A stretch of 64,000 nt of DNA from positions 48,949-112,948 of the forward strand of contig NZ_WIDQ01000014.1 of NCBI RefSeq assembly GCF_009495745.1. Direction: 5' to 3'. Within the stretch, counting starts at the first letter, position 1; each line of letters begins with the position of its first letter. A model generated the notes under the pieces. It was not told the origin of the DNA. It made no database searches and was given only the letters and a program-made list of their open reading frames with translations. Shown piece by piece: positions 25,168-35,009 of this stretch. Both the position numbers and the translations under genes were made by a program. This DNA comes from Niveispirillum sp. SYP-B3756 (lineage in GTDB: Bacteria > Pseudomonadota > Alphaproteobacteria > Azospirillales > Azospirillaceae).

Positions 25168-26133
25168 ATGTCGATGCCCAGCCTGTTCAAGGGGAAGCTG
25201 TCGCTGCCCGTCATCGCCTCGCCGATGTTCATCGTCAGCTATCCGGAGCTGGTGCTGGCGGAGTGCAAGGCCGGCATTGTCGGCACCTTCCCCAGCCTGA
25301 ATGCCCGCCAGCCGGGGCAGCTGGATGAATGGCTGGGCCGCATCACGGCGGATTTGGCCGATCACGCGGCGGCCAATCCCGGCCAGCCGGTGGCGCCGTT
25401 TGGGGTGAACCTGATCGTCCACAAGTCCAACACCCGGTTGCGGGAAGATGTGGAACTGATGGTCAAGCATAAGGTGCCGCTGATCATCACCTCTGTCGGC
25501 GCGCCGACCGGGATTGTGGAGGCGGTGCATTCCTATGGCGGGCTGGTCTTCCATGATGTCACCAATATCCGCCACGCCAAGAAGGCGCTGGAGGTGGGTG
25601 TTGATGGCCTGATCCTGGTGGCCGCCGGGGCCGGCGGCCATGCCGGCACCCTGTCGCCCTTCGCCTTGTTGAGCGAGGTGCGGGAATTCTTTGACGGGCC
25701 GGTGGTGCTGGCCGGGGCCATGTCATCCGGTGCCTCGGTGCGGGCGGCAGAGGTGATGGGGGCGGATTTTGCGTATATCGGCACCCGTTTCATCGCCACC
25801 GCGGAGGCCAATGCCTCTGACGGCTACAAGCAGATGCTGATCGACAGTTCGGCGGCGGACATCATCTATACGCCGATGTTCAGCGGCATTCCCGGCAATT
25901 ATCTGGGGCCCAGCATCGCCGCCAACGGCCTGGACCCGAAGGCGATCAGCGGCGGGCAGGCCGACCCCAACCTGTCGATTGAGGATTGGTCGAAGAAGAA
26001 GGCCTGGAAGGATATCTGGTCTGCCGGCCAGGGTATCGGCACCATCCATGACGCGCCCAGCGTCGCGGAACTGGTGGCACGGATGCTGGCGGAATATCGC
26101 GCTGCTGCTGCCAAGGGCAGTGATTTCATCTGA
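25168..26133 (+). CDS. Nitronate monooxygenase / 2-nitropropane dioxygenase-like flavoprotein
   Basis: FMN-dependent TIM-barrel enzyme of the nitronate monooxygenase family, which oxidises alkyl nitronates to carbonyl compounds. 321 residues. FMN-binding features: SPMFIVSYPELVLAECKAG at the N-terminus, the VAAGAGGHAG phosphate-binding loop around residue 160, and the second glycine region GAMSSGASVRAAEVMGADFAYIGTRF. The His in GGHAG is the catalytic base position in this family. ATG at 25168 with GGGAG about nine bases upstream. It stands alone, convergent with hemB across a strong terminator. Confidence 0.85.
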   Translation: MSMPSLFKGKLSLPVIASPMFIVSYPELVLAECKAGIVGTFPSLNARQPGQLDEWLGRITADLADHAAANPGQPVAPFGVNLIVHKSNTRLREDVELMVKHKVPLIITSVGAPTGIVEAVHSYGGLVFHDVTNIRHAKKALEVGVDGLILVAAGAGGHAGTLSPFALLSEVREFFDGPVVLAGAMSSGASVRAAEVMGADFAYIGTRFIATAEANASDGYKQMLIDSSAADIIYTPMFSGIPGNYLGPSIAANGLDPKAISGGQADPNLSIEDWSKKKAWKDIWSAGQGIGTIHDAPSVAELVARMLAEYRAAAAKGSDFI

Positions 26134-26140
26134 ACAATTG

Positions 26141-26172
26141 ACCGGTGGCGGGGCGTTGTCCCCGCCACCGGT
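26141..26172. terminator. Bidirectional terminator between flavoprotein gene and hemB
   Basis: Thirteen-base perfect stem (26141-26153 with 26160-26172) in the 45-base gap between two convergent genes. Confidence 0.8.
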
Positions 26173-26178
26173 GATTGA

Positions 26179-27222
<1,044 letters not shown>

Positions 27223-27244
27223 CTACGCCCCAGCCCTGCCGGCA

Positions 27245-28186
27245 TCAACCCGCGCGCTGACTTGCCGCACCTTCCCGCACGGTCTCCGCCCCGACCGGGT
27301 GCCAAACCCGCAACTGCCCTGGCTCGATCCGGAAACGCAGGGGCGTGCGGCGGCGCTCCAGCTCGCCATCAATGGCCACCCGCAGATGCCGGTGGCGGGA
27401 ATGCACGGTGGCGGCGGTGACGTGATGCACCTCCAGTTCCGGGTCATTCTTCCATTTTGACAGCAGCGCGCGCAGGAACAGCTGCACCAGCCCCCAGCGG
27501 GTGCGATGTTTGCCGATATAGAGGGACAGGCGGCCATCATCCAGCCGTTCCCGGTGCGGCACCGGGCCATAGCCCTCCTCATAGGCATTGTTGGCGATGG
27601 CGACCATATGGGTATCCACCCGCTTTGTGGTGCCGTCGGCCAGCGCCAGAGTGACGGTCAGACGCGGGTTGCTGGCGATGGTTTTTACCAGGGCCCAGCC
27701 CATGGCCGGCCATTTGCGCCAGCCCCGGCGCTGGCGCAGCTTTTCTCGCTCATGCACCATGCGGGCATAGAGCCCGATCACCGCATTGTTGAGGAAGGGC
27801 GTGTCGTTGATATAGGCAACATCAATCGGCCTCACCACACCCTGCGCCAGGGCCGCCATGGCGCCTTCCAGCTCAAGCGGGATGCACAGGTCGCGGGCCA
27901 GCAGGTTCATGGTGCCCAGCGGCAGCAGTCCGAAGGCGATGCCATGGCGCAGGGCGATTTCCGCCCCGGTCTTGATGGTGCCATCGCCACCACCCACCAC
28001 TAGTATATCCGCCCCCGAGCTTGCTGCCTTCTCCATCGCGGCGCCGACCGCCGCACTGGGTACGCAGATGCAATCAACCTGATGCCCGGCGGCGGTGAAG
28101 GCCTTTGTCACCTGATCGATCACCTCCGCCGGTTCCCGCTGCAACAGGGAACCAGCCTGGCTGTTCATGACAATGGCAAGCCGCAT
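27245..28186 (-). CDS. Diacylglycerol/sphingosine kinase-family lipid kinase
   Basis: Cytoplasmic ATP-dependent lipid kinase of the DAGK catalytic-domain family. 313 residues. N-terminal nucleotide domain with NSQAGS and the hallmark ILVVGGGDGTIKTGAE (GGDGT motif) near residue 65, followed by PLGTMNLLARDL. The C-terminal beta-sandwich carries the RLDDGRLSLYIG element. Substrate (diacylglycerol, ceramide or another lipid) is unknown. ATG at 28184-28186; the longer reading runs into intergenic sequence. It lies 58 bases after hemB's start on the same strand. Confidence 0.85.
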   Translation of the reverse strand: MRLAIVMNSQAGSLLQREPAEVIDQVTKAFTAAGHQVDCICVPSAAVGAAMEKAASSGADILVVGGGDGTIKTGAEIALRHGIAFGLLPLGTMNLLARDLCIPLELEGAMAALAQGVVRPIDVAYINDTPFLNNAVIGLYARMVHEREKLRQRRGWRKWPAMGWALVKTIASNPRLTVTLALADGTTKRVDTHMVAIANNAYEEGYGPVPHRERLDDGRLSLYIGKHRTRWGLVQLFLRALLSKWKNDPELEVHHVTAATVHSRHRHLRVAIDGELERRRTPLRFRIEPGQLRVWHPVGAETVREGAASQRAG

Positions 28187-28259
28187 GGATAATCCGTTTC
28201 GCGTTACCCCGGGGGGAGGGCAGAAAGGTAACGCCCAGGGCTGATCAGGGGTTCCAGTA

Positions 28260-28976
28260 TCAGCCGAACAGCCAATGAACGGCAAACAGGATGCTTTTCA
28301 AAACGATGGCGACCGAGCCGGCCGCAATGGCCGTGGCAATGACGGACATGATGTAGCCGGCAATCATGGTGGCGCCATCGCGTTCCATCTGGGCGAGCGC
28401 CATCAGCCCGATGGCGATGGATGGAAAGATGTTCCCCAGTGGAATCGGCAGGATCAGCACAACGGAAAGGAAAAAGATCACGAAGCCAGCGATTCGTTCC
28501 AGCCCGCCCTCTGTCAGATGGATCATCCGCGGGCGGGAGAATTTTTCAATCCAGCGCAGATAGGGCTCTGCCTTTTCCAGCACCGTCAGCAGATCGCTGC
28601 GCAGAAAGCTGCGGCGGCGCAGAAAGCCGGGCATCCAGGGATGCGGGCTGCCCAGGATCATCTGCACGGAAAACAGCAGAATCGGCAGGCCGGTGATGGC
28701 TGACAGGCCCGGCGGGGCCGGCAGGATTGTCGGCAGGGCGAACAGCAACAGCAGAATGCCGAAGGCCCGCTCACCCAAGCCATCCACCAGTTCGCCGATG
28801 CTGATCCGCTCATGGGTGCCGTTTCGCACGGCATCGAACAGGATATCGGTGGTGCGGCGGGGTTTTTCCGCGTCGCCCGGCACAAGGGCGGGCAGGCTGA
28901 CATGATCGGGGGGAAGCTGTGTATCCACGTTCGGCCCTGTGTTCCCGGCCGCCATGCGACCGCTTCCCCCCGACAT
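28260..28976 (-). CDS. exoD: ExoD-family membrane protein
   Basis: Inner-membrane protein of the ExoD family (exopolysaccharide synthesis protein in rhizobia, biochemical role unresolved). 238 residues. The family pattern is seen: ISIGELVDGLGERAFGILLLLFALPTILPAPPG, then GLPILLFSVQMILG with PWMP, FLRRR and a C-terminal helix group starting FVIFFLSVVLILPIPLGN. Four or more hydrophobic helices. ATG at 28974-28976. It lies 73 bases upstream of the lipid kinase on the same strand, so they may share a transcript. Confidence 0.85.
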   Translation of the reverse strand: MSGGSGRMAAGNTGPNVDTQLPPDHVSLPALVPGDAEKPRRTTDILFDAVRNGTHERISIGELVDGLGERAFGILLLLFALPTILPAPPGLSAITGLPILLFSVQMILGSPHPWMPGFLRRRSFLRSDLLTVLEKAEPYLRWIEKFSRPRMIHLTEGGLERIAGFVIFFLSVVLILPIPLGNIFPSIAIGLMALAQMERDGATMIAGYIMSVIATAIAAGSVAIVLKSILFAVHWLFG

Positions 28977-29050
28977 TAACGATCCCCGGTTACCGGTTTA
29001 TGATCGGTCCTGTCGGCACCGATCACCTGATAACGCCTATATGGGGATCA

Positions 29051-29818
29051 TCATCCCAGATTGAAGCGGGTAATCGCGCTGGCAATATCATCCTGGAAGC
29101 TGGGACCCAGATGCACCACGGCCGTGTTGGGCGGCACGCCACGCAGCTGATCGGCCCCCATGCTGGTCATCAGGGCGACCGGCACATGTTCGGTCACCGA
29201 CATGGCGCGCAGGCCGCGCAGCAGATCAATACCGCCCAGCCCATCCATCACGGCCGAGGCGATTACCATATCCGGCGGCATCCGCACGGCGATGGAAATG
29301 GCCTCGATCGGGTCGGAGACGATGTTGACGCGGAAGCCGCAGGCCGCCAGCTCATTCGCCGCCCGGCGCGCCACCAGCTTGTTGGGCGTCACCAGCATGA
29401 TTTCGACGTCCTGCACCTCAACATCGGTGATGTCGAATTCAAAGCGAGTCGGCAGCTTGCGGATGATCTGGTTGGTGGTGGCCAGATCGGGCTGTTCAGG
29501 CAGTTCCGCCATTTCCGCGATGCGGTCGGCGAAAATCTGGATATGGTCGATCTGCTTTTCGTCCAGATCCTTCAGATCGGCAATATAGGTTTCCAGACGC
29601 TGGGCGATCAGGCTGACAATCGGATAGCCGAAGGTGGAGCCGGCCCCCTTCAGGGAATGGGTTTCACGCCGCAGTTCCCGCAAGGTTTCATTGGCGGTCA
29701 CCAGCCCTTGTTTCAGGACTTCCAGGCAGCCATAGATCGTCTGCAGCCGGTCATGGATGTAATCCTGGAACTCTGACTCCAACTGGGCAACCAGTTCATC
29801 CATATCGGCTTCGGCCAT
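29051..29818 (-). CDS. HPt domain protein with degenerate receiver domain
   Basis: Cytoplasmic two-component accessory protein of 255 residues. The N-terminal HPt domain (residues about 1-110) has the phosphorylatable His in ETHSLKGAGSTFG near residue 54. The C-terminal half (about 135-255) has receiver-like topology (EIMLVTPNKLVARRAANELAACGFRV; PDMVIASAVMDGLGGIDLL; VALMTSMGADQLRG). The position where receivers carry the phospho-acceptor Asp is Ala/Ser (VIASAV), so it is probably a pseudo-receiver. No kinase gene is adjacent. ATG at 29818. Confidence 0.8.
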   Translation of the reverse strand: MAEADMDELVAQLESEFQDYIHDRLQTIYGCLEVLKQGLVTANETLRELRRETHSLKGAGSTFGYPIVSLIAQRLETYIADLKDLDEKQIDHIQIFADRIAEMAELPEQPDLATTNQIIRKLPTRFEFDITDVEVQDVEIMLVTPNKLVARRAANELAACGFRVNIVSDPIEAISIAVRMPPDMVIASAVMDGLGGIDLLRGLRAMSVTEHVPVALMTSMGADQLRGVPPNTAVVHLGPSFQDDIASAITRFNLG

Positions 29819-29915
29819 CGCAGCACACCTCTTCGCGTATCCATTTCCCTGTACTCCGGACAGGGTAGCCCTTCAAGGCCCCACATATGCACGGAAGGTG
29901 AGGCGCAAATGAACA

Positions 29916-29942
29916 GGGCTGGGTGACTTTGCCACCCAGCCC
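29916..29942. terminator. Terminator-like hairpin downstream of hemA
   Basis: Ten-base perfect stem (GGGCTGGGTG, 29916-29925, with 29933-29942). It lies 30 bases beyond the hemA stop, in the gap to the HPt gene. Confidence 0.65.
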
Positions 29943-29972
29943 TTCAGAAATCGTTTACAAATTCGTGATTTT

Positions 29973-31187
29973 TTATGCGGCCCGCTGCAATTCCAGGTTC
30001 CGCCAGACGCTCAGCAGGGCATCGACCAGCTGATCCATCTTGCGATCATCATGATAGGGGGTCGGCGTCAGGCGCAGCCGTTCCATGCCGCGTGGCACAG
30101 TCGGGTAATTGATCGGCTGCACATAGATATTGTGGATGTTCAGCAGATCATCGCTGGCCTGCTTGCACAGCACCGGATCGCCCACCAGCAGCGGCACGAT
30201 ATGGCTGACTGACGGCATCACCGGCAGGCCCGCCTGGATCAGCCGGCGCTTCAGCGTGGCGGCGCGTTCCTGGTGGCGGATGCGGATTTCATTATGCTCC
30301 TTCAGGAACATGACGGAGGCCAATGCACCAGCCGCCAGCACCGGGGCCAGCGAGGTGGTGAAGATGAAGGAGGGGGAGAAGCTGCGCACGCAATCCACCA
30401 ACGCGGTGGAACCGGTGATATAGCCGCCCATCACGCCAAAGGCCTTGCCCAGCGTGCCTTCAATCACGGTCAGCCGGTCCATCACGCCTTCGCGTTCGGC
30501 CACACCGGCACCGTGCTGGCCGTACATGCCAACGGCATGCACCTCGTCCAGATAGGTCATGGCGCCGTGCTTGTCGGCCACGTCGCACAATTCCTTGATG
30601 GGGGCGATATCGCCATCCATCGAATAGACGCTTTCGAACGCCACCAGCTTGGGTTGTTCCTTGGGCAGGCGCGACAGCAGCGTATCCAGATGTTCCACAT
30701 CATTATGGCGGAAAATATGCCTTTCCGCGCCGGAGTGGCGGATACCCACAATCATGGAATTATGGTTCAACGCGTCGGAGAAGACGACGCAGTTGGGCAA
30801 CAGGCGGGGCAGGGTGGACAGCGTCGCCTCGTTGCTGATATAGCCCGAGGTGAACAGCAAGGCCGCTTCCTTGCCATGCAGGTCGGCCAGCTCCTTCTCC
30901 AGCAGCACATGGTAATGGTTGGTGCCGGAGATGTTGCGGGTGCCGCCAGCGCCAGCGCCGCATTTATGCAGGCTGTCGACCATGGAGCCAATCACCACCG
31001 GGTGCTGGCCCATGCCCAGATAATCGTTGGAGCACCAGACGGTCACATCCTTGGGCGGCCCCTCTTCCGGATGGAAGGAGGCGACGGGAAATTCACCGAC
31101 GCGGCGTTCAAGATCGGCGAAGACGCGGTAACGCCCTTCGCGCTTGAGGCCGGCAATCTGGCTCTTGAAGAAGCTCTCGTAATCCAT
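29973..31187 (-). CDS. hemA: 5-aminolevulinate synthase
   Basis: PLP enzyme condensing glycine and succinyl-CoA to 5-aminolevulinate (C4 route), the entry to haem synthesis in alphaproteobacteria. 404 residues. Motifs: [41 protein letters not shown], and the PLP lysine in [13 protein letters not shown]. Length and start ([23 protein letters not shown]) are standard. ATG at 31185-31187. It is followed by its own hairpin. Confidence 0.97.
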   Translation of the reverse strand: MDYESFFKSQIAGLKREGRYRVFADLERRVGEFPVASFHPEEGPPKDVTVWCSNDYLGMGQHPVVIGSMVDSLHKCGAGAGGTRNISGTNHYHVLLEKELADLHGKEAALLFTSGYISNEATLSTLPRLLPNCVVFSDALNHNSMIVGIRHSGAERHIFRHNDVEHLDTLLSRLPKEQPKLVAFESVYSMDGDIAPIKELCDVADKHGAMTYLDEVHAVGMYGQHGAGVAEREGVMDRLTVIEGTLGKAFGVMGGYITGSTALVDCVRSFSPSFIFTTSLAPVLAAGALASVMFLKEHNEIRIRHQERAATLKRRLIQAGLPVMPSVSHIVPLLVGDPVLCKQASDDLLNIHNIYVQPINYPTVPRGMERLRLTPTPYHDDRKMDQLVDALLSVWRNLELQRAA

Positions 31188-31407
31188 GGGCCGTTTGTCC
31201 CGTCTTGGCCGTTCCAGCGTCAGTCTTGTTCCGGCCGTCCCGAATGTCTACCCCTCTTTATTACTGCAAAGGAAGAGGTTCAGAAACCCCTTAGCGACGG
31301 CTTGTCGCGCCGGGGCCGGACAATCAGGACGTTCTGACCGATGCATGGTCAGGGATATTTCCCGACCGCGCTTTGATTTCGGTCAATTCATCGTTCTGTC
31401 CAAGAGG

Positions 31408-31446
31408 TGTCGGCGCATAACAAACATGTTGGGCCATGCGCCGACA
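31408..31446. other. Hairpin downstream of the glutathione peroxidase gene
   Basis: Eleven-base perfect inverted repeat (TGTCGGCGCAT, 31408-31418, with 31436-31446), just past the gpx stop. No T-run, so terminator function is uncertain. Nothing else is seen in the 265-base gap to hemA. Confidence 0.5.
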
Positions 31447-31452
31447 TCGCAT

Positions 31453-31929
31453 TCAGAGCAGCTTTTCGATGGTGGCCCGCAGATCTTCCGGCTTGGTGGT
31501 GGGGGCCGCGCGGTCCACCACATGGCCGGTGCGATCGACCAGGAATTTGGTGAAATTCCATTTGATCGCCTCTGTTCCCAGCAGGCCCGGCTTCTGCGCC
31601 TTCAGCCATTGGAACAGCGGATGGGCATTGTCCCCGTTCACATCCACCTTGGCGAACATGGGGAAGGAGACGTCGTAGGTGAGTGAGCAGAAATTGGCGA
31701 TTTCCGCCTCGTCCCCCGGTTCCTGATGGCCGAACTGGTTGCAGGGGAAGCCCAGTATCACCAGCCCACGCGGCCCAAGGTCGCGGTAAAGGGTCTCAAG
31801 ACCCTGATATTGCGGGGTAAAGCCGCATTTGCTGGCCGTGTTGACGATCAGCAGCACCTTGCCGCGCCACTGGTCCAGCGTCACCTCGCTGCCATCCAGC
31901 AGGGTGGCAGAAAAATCATAGATGCTCAT
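31453..31929 (-). CDS. Glutathione peroxidase-family thiol peroxidase
   Basis: Thioredoxin-fold peroxidase reducing hydroperoxides. 158 residues. The peroxidatic residue is Cys35 (NTASKCGFTPQY), not selenocysteine. The Gln and Trp of the catalytic tetrad are in LGFPCNQFGHQEPG and IKWNFTKFLVD. As in most bacterial members, the thiol donor is likely thioredoxin rather than glutathione. ATG at 31927-31929; the upstream reading is in the divergent spacer. The DUF429 gene is divergent, about 100 bases away. Confidence 0.92.
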   Translation of the reverse strand: MSIYDFSATLLDGSEVTLDQWRGKVLLIVNTASKCGFTPQYQGLETLYRDLGPRGLVILGFPCNQFGHQEPGDEAEIANFCSLTYDVSFPMFAKVDVNGDNAHPLFQWLKAQKPGLLGTEAIKWNFTKFLVDRTGHVVDRAAPTTKPEDLRATIEKLL

Positions 31930-32033
31930 GATGGTTCTTCCCTCACTTGGTCTGGGCAAAATCATGGGTACCCTGTCGGCAAAGGGCAATGGCCTTGCCC
32001 GCCGCTTTCTTCACGGGACGTAAATATCTGGTC

Positions 32034-32912
32034 ATGCCATTCGATCTTTACCTGGGTATCGACTGGACGGGGGCACAGCCGGCCCGTTCGGTTGCCATGG
32101 CCGCCTGTGATGCCGCCGGGCTGGTCCGCCCCGTCCAGCCGCAGGGCCGGTTCTGGGAACGGCTGGAGGTGGCGCACTGGATCGCCGATCAGGCGGCGGG
32201 GGGAAAGCGCATCCTGGCCGGGTTCGATTTCGCCTTTGCCATGCCCTGGGTGACGGGCCAGGGCTATCTGGATGGGCGGGTGCCGGATGTCGCTGACATG
32301 CCGGCCCTGTGGGATCTGGTGGAGGAAGCGTCGGCGGGCGGGGCCGATGCCTTTGCCGGTGCCGCCGTGCTGGACCCGCGCCTGTTCCCCAGTTTCTGGA
32401 TCAGCGGGCCGACGCCGGCCCATTGGGGTGATGGGTCCACCAAGCGCCGGCGTGTGGAGATGGTGGCGGCCGACACCGGTGCTGGCACGCCGGTTTCGGT
32501 GTTCAAGCTGGCGGCGGCAGCCAAGCAGGTGGGCAAGGCATCGCTGGCTGGGATGCGCACGCTGCGCCATCTGCGGGCCCTGATGGGCGATGGGCTTTGT
32601 GTCTGGCCGCTGGACATGCCGGGGTCGGGGCAGAGTGTGGTGATGGAGATTTATCCCACCCTGTTCCGCAAACAGGCGCTGGGCGGTAATCGCAAGGTGG
32701 TGGAGCGGAAGGTTCTGGAGCCGGGCCTTGCTTTCTATGGCTGCCATGCCGATGCGTCGCTGCCGGATCGGTTTGACGATCACATTGGTGATGCCATGAT
32801 CAGCGCCGCCGGGCTGCGCCATCTCTCCCGCCTGCCGTCCGCCTGGGCGCCGGCTGGGATGGATGCGGAAAATGCCCGGCGTGAAGGTTGGATTTTTGGG
32901 GTCGGCGCATGA
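32034..32912 (+). CDS. DUF429-like protein (predicted RNase H-like fold)
   Basis: Predicted nuclease-like protein of unknown function. It opens with YLGIDWTGAQPARS, matching the first acidic strand of RNase H-like DUF429 proteins, and has a second acidic strand (ILAGFDFAFAMPW) near residue 65. A late acidic element is FDDHIGDAMISAAGLRHL near residue 255. 292 residues. ATG at 32034 is chosen; an earlier in-frame ATG at 31989 lacks spacing for a ribosome site. It overlaps crcB by ATGA and heads a five-gene coupled run. Confidence 0.7.
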   Translation: MPFDLYLGIDWTGAQPARSVAMAACDAAGLVRPVQPQGRFWERLEVAHWIADQAAGGKRILAGFDFAFAMPWVTGQGYLDGRVPDVADMPALWDLVEEASAGGADAFAGAAVLDPRLFPSFWISGPTPAHWGDGSTKRRRVEMVAADTGAGTPVSVFKLAAAAKQVGKASLAGMRTLRHLRALMGDGLCVWPLDMPGSGQSVVMEIYPTLFRKQALGGNRKVVERKVLEPGLAFYGCHADASLPDRFDDHIGDAMISAAGLRHLSRLPSAWAPAGMDAENARREGWIFGVGA

Positions 32913-33289
32913 AGATGGTCCTCTATGTCGCATTCGGTGGTGCGCTCGGCTCCGTGGCGCGCTATCTCACCGCCCAGGGTATGGGGCGATGGCTGGGGGC
33001 GGATTTTCCCTGGGCGACGCTGACGGTGAATATCGTCGGTTCCACCATTATGGGTTTGCTGGTTGGTATGATGGCGCATTTCTGGTCGCCGCCGCCCGAA
33101 CTGCGGGCTTTTCTGACGGTGGGCATCCTGGGTGGCTTTACCACCTTTTCCACCTTCTCGCTGGATGTGGCGACGCTGTTGGAACGGGGTGATCTGGGCG
33201 GGGCCGCCTTCTATCTGCTGGCCTCTTTGATTGTGGCGATCGGCGGCCTGTTCGCCGGTCTTTATCTAGTACGGATGGTGACGGCATGA
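32909..33289 (+). CDS. crcB: Fluoride exporter CrcB/Fluc
   Basis: Small dual-topology fluoride channel of the inner membrane. 126 residues with four helices. Family motifs FGGALGSVARY, WATLTVNIVGSTIMG and GGFTTFSTFSLD (sodium/fluoride-coordinating region) are intact. A single gene implies a homodimer. ATG at 32909 overlaps the previous stop (ATGA) and its own stop overlaps the next start (ATGA). No fluoride riboswitch can precede it at this position, since the upstream sequence is coding. Confidence 0.95.
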   Translation: MKMVLYVAFGGALGSVARYLTAQGMGRWLGADFPWATLTVNIVGSTIMGLLVGMMAHFWSPPPELRAFLTVGILGGFTTFSTFSLDVATLLERGDLGGAAFYLLASLIVAIGGLFAGLYLVRMVTA

Positions 33290-34320
33290 GCGATGCCGAT
33301 GAAGCACGCGGCCCCGCCAAGGTGGTCGAAACAAGGCTGGTGACGGAGGACGAGGCGGATATCCGCCTCGACCGCTGGTTCAAGCGGCATTACCCCCAGA
33401 TCGGCCATGGCGCGCTGCAAAAGCTGTTGCGCACGGGACAGGTGCGGGTGGATGGCAAGCGGGCGGATGCCAATACAAGGCTTGCCCCCGGCCAGAGCTT
33501 GCGCATTCCGCCGCTGCCCGATGCGCCGGTGGTGGAGGAGGGGACACCGGAAGAGGCAGTGACCCGCCAACCCGCCTTCAGCGAAAAGGAAATCGCCGCC
33601 CTGCGTGGCCGGGTGCTTTTCCGTGATGCCGACGTCATCGTGCTGGACAAGGTCGCCGGTCTGGCGGTGCAGGGGGGGACGGGCCAGACCAAGCATCTGG
33701 ACGCCATGCTGGACCTGCTGAAATTCGATGCCAAGGAACGGCCTAAGCTGGTCCACCGGCTGGACAAGGATACCAGCGGCTGTCTGGTGCTGGCCCGCAA
33801 CGCCTTTGCCGCGACCCGGCTGGCGGAGAGTTTCCGCAGCCGTGATGCCCGCAAGATCTATTGGGCCATCACCGTGGGCGTGCCCGACCCGCACCAGGGC
33901 CGCATCGACCTGTCGCTGTCCAAGGAACCGGGGGCCGGTGGCGAGCGCATGATGGTCGATCCCAAGAACGGCCAGCGGGCGCAGACCTATTACACCGTGC
34001 TGGAACATGCCCACCGCAAGGCGGCCTTTGTGGCGCTGTGGCCGCGCACCGGTCGTACCCACCAGTTGCGCGTGCATATGAACGCCATCGGCACGCCCTT
34101 GCTGGGCGATGGCAAATATGCCGGCCAGGGGGCCTTTCTGGAAGGCAGCGCCAATGTGAAGCGCCAGCTTCACCTGCACGCCCGCCGTATCATCATCCCG
34201 CATCCGCGTGGCGGCATGATCGATGTGACGGCACCTCTACCAGAGCATATGCGTCCGGCCTGGGATTATTTCGGCTTCAGTGCCAACCTGAAGGAAGACC
34301 CGTTCGCCGCACTGGACTGA
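33286..34320 (+). CDS. RluC/RluD-type pseudouridine synthase
   Basis: Isomerises specific uridines of 23S rRNA to pseudouridine. 344 residues. N-terminal S4 RNA-binding domain (IRLDRWFKRHYPQIGHGALQKLLRTGQVRVDGKR). The RsuA/RluA catalytic domain follows, with the nucleophilic Asp in PKLVHRLDKDTSGCLVLA, and GRTHQLRVHMNAIGTPLLGDGKYG-like motif III. Which position (955/2504/2580 or 1911/1915/1917) is modified is not decidable; RluC is most likely. Translationally coupled to crcB. Confidence 0.92.
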   Translation: MSDADEARGPAKVVETRLVTEDEADIRLDRWFKRHYPQIGHGALQKLLRTGQVRVDGKRADANTRLAPGQSLRIPPLPDAPVVEEGTPEEAVTRQPAFSEKEIAALRGRVLFRDADVIVLDKVAGLAVQGGTGQTKHLDAMLDLLKFDAKERPKLVHRLDKDTSGCLVLARNAFAATRLAESFRSRDARKIYWAITVGVPDPHQGRIDLSLSKEPGAGGERMMVDPKNGQRAQTYYTVLEHAHRKAAFVALWPRTGRTHQLRVHMNAIGTPLLGDGKYAGQGAFLEGSANVKRQLHLHARRIIIPHPRGGMIDVTAPLPEHMRPAWDYFGFSANLKEDPFAALD

Positions 34321-34328
34321 CCGACAAG

Positions 34329-35009
34329 ATGTTGAAACTTGCCCTTTTTGATTGTGACGGTACGCTGGTTGACAGCCAGCACGCCATCGTTGCCGCCATG
34401 GCGGCGGGGTTCCAGGCCGTCGGCCTGACCCCGCCGCCCTCCCTGGCCACCCGCCGCGTGGTCGGTCTGCCGCTGGTGGATGCGGTGGCGCGGCTGGCGC
34501 CCGATGGGTCGGATGCCAGCCTGCATCAGACGATTGCCGAGGCCTATAAGCAGGCCTTTTATCGCAATCGTCTGGCCGGCACCCATCCGGAGCCGTTGTT
34601 CGATGGGCTGCTGGAGGCGCTGGACCGGCTGGAGGCGGCGGGCTTCCTGCTGGGCATCGCCACCGGCAAGAGCCGACGGGGCCTGGATGCCACGCTGACC
34701 CATCACAATCTGGCCCATCGCTTCGTCACGCTGCAGACCAGCGACCGGGTAAACGGCAAGCCCCATCCGGACATGGTGTATGAGGCGCTGGCCGAAAGCG
34801 GGGCCGATGCGGCGGGAACGGTGGTGATCGGCGATACCACGTTCGACATCATGATGGCACGCAATGCCCGCGTGGCCTCGGTCGGGGTGGCCTGGGGCTA
34901 TCACGACCTGTCGGAACTGCGGGCGGCCGGGGCTGACCGGCTGGTGGATGATTATGCCCAGGTGCCCGATGCCCTGGCCGATATTCTGGCAAACAAGGTG
35001 CCGCAATGA
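34329..35009 (+). CDS. HAD-superfamily phosphatase (phosphoglycolate phosphatase-like)
   Basis: Cytoplasmic HAD hydrolase, 226 residues. Motif I LFDCDGTLVDS with the nucleophilic Asp, an alpha-helical cap (residues about 17-85), motif II Thr in LGIATGKSRRG, motif III Lys in NGKPHPDM and motif IV GDTTFDIMMARNA. It resembles the phosphoglycolate-phosphatase/beta-phosphoglucomutase branch; substrate is not determined. ATG at 34329, eight bases after the pseudouridine synthase stop; it overlaps the Atp12 gene by ATGA. Confidence 0.9.
   Translation: MLKLALFDCDGTLVDSQHAIVAAMAAGFQAVGLTPPPSLATRRVVGLPLVDAVARLAPDGSDASLHQTIAEAYKQAFYRNRLAGTHPEPLFDGLLEALDRLEAAGFLLGIATGKSRRGLDATLTHHNLAHRFVTLQTSDRVNGKPHPDMVYEALAESGADAAGTVVIGDTTFDIMMARNARVASVGVAWGYHDLSELRAAGADRLVDDYAQVPDALADILANKVPQ

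Noticed and set aside
32860..32908. Fluoride riboswitch ahead of crcB
   Set aside because: The crcB start overlaps the preceding stop and the upstream bases are coding; no pseudoknot consensus is seen.
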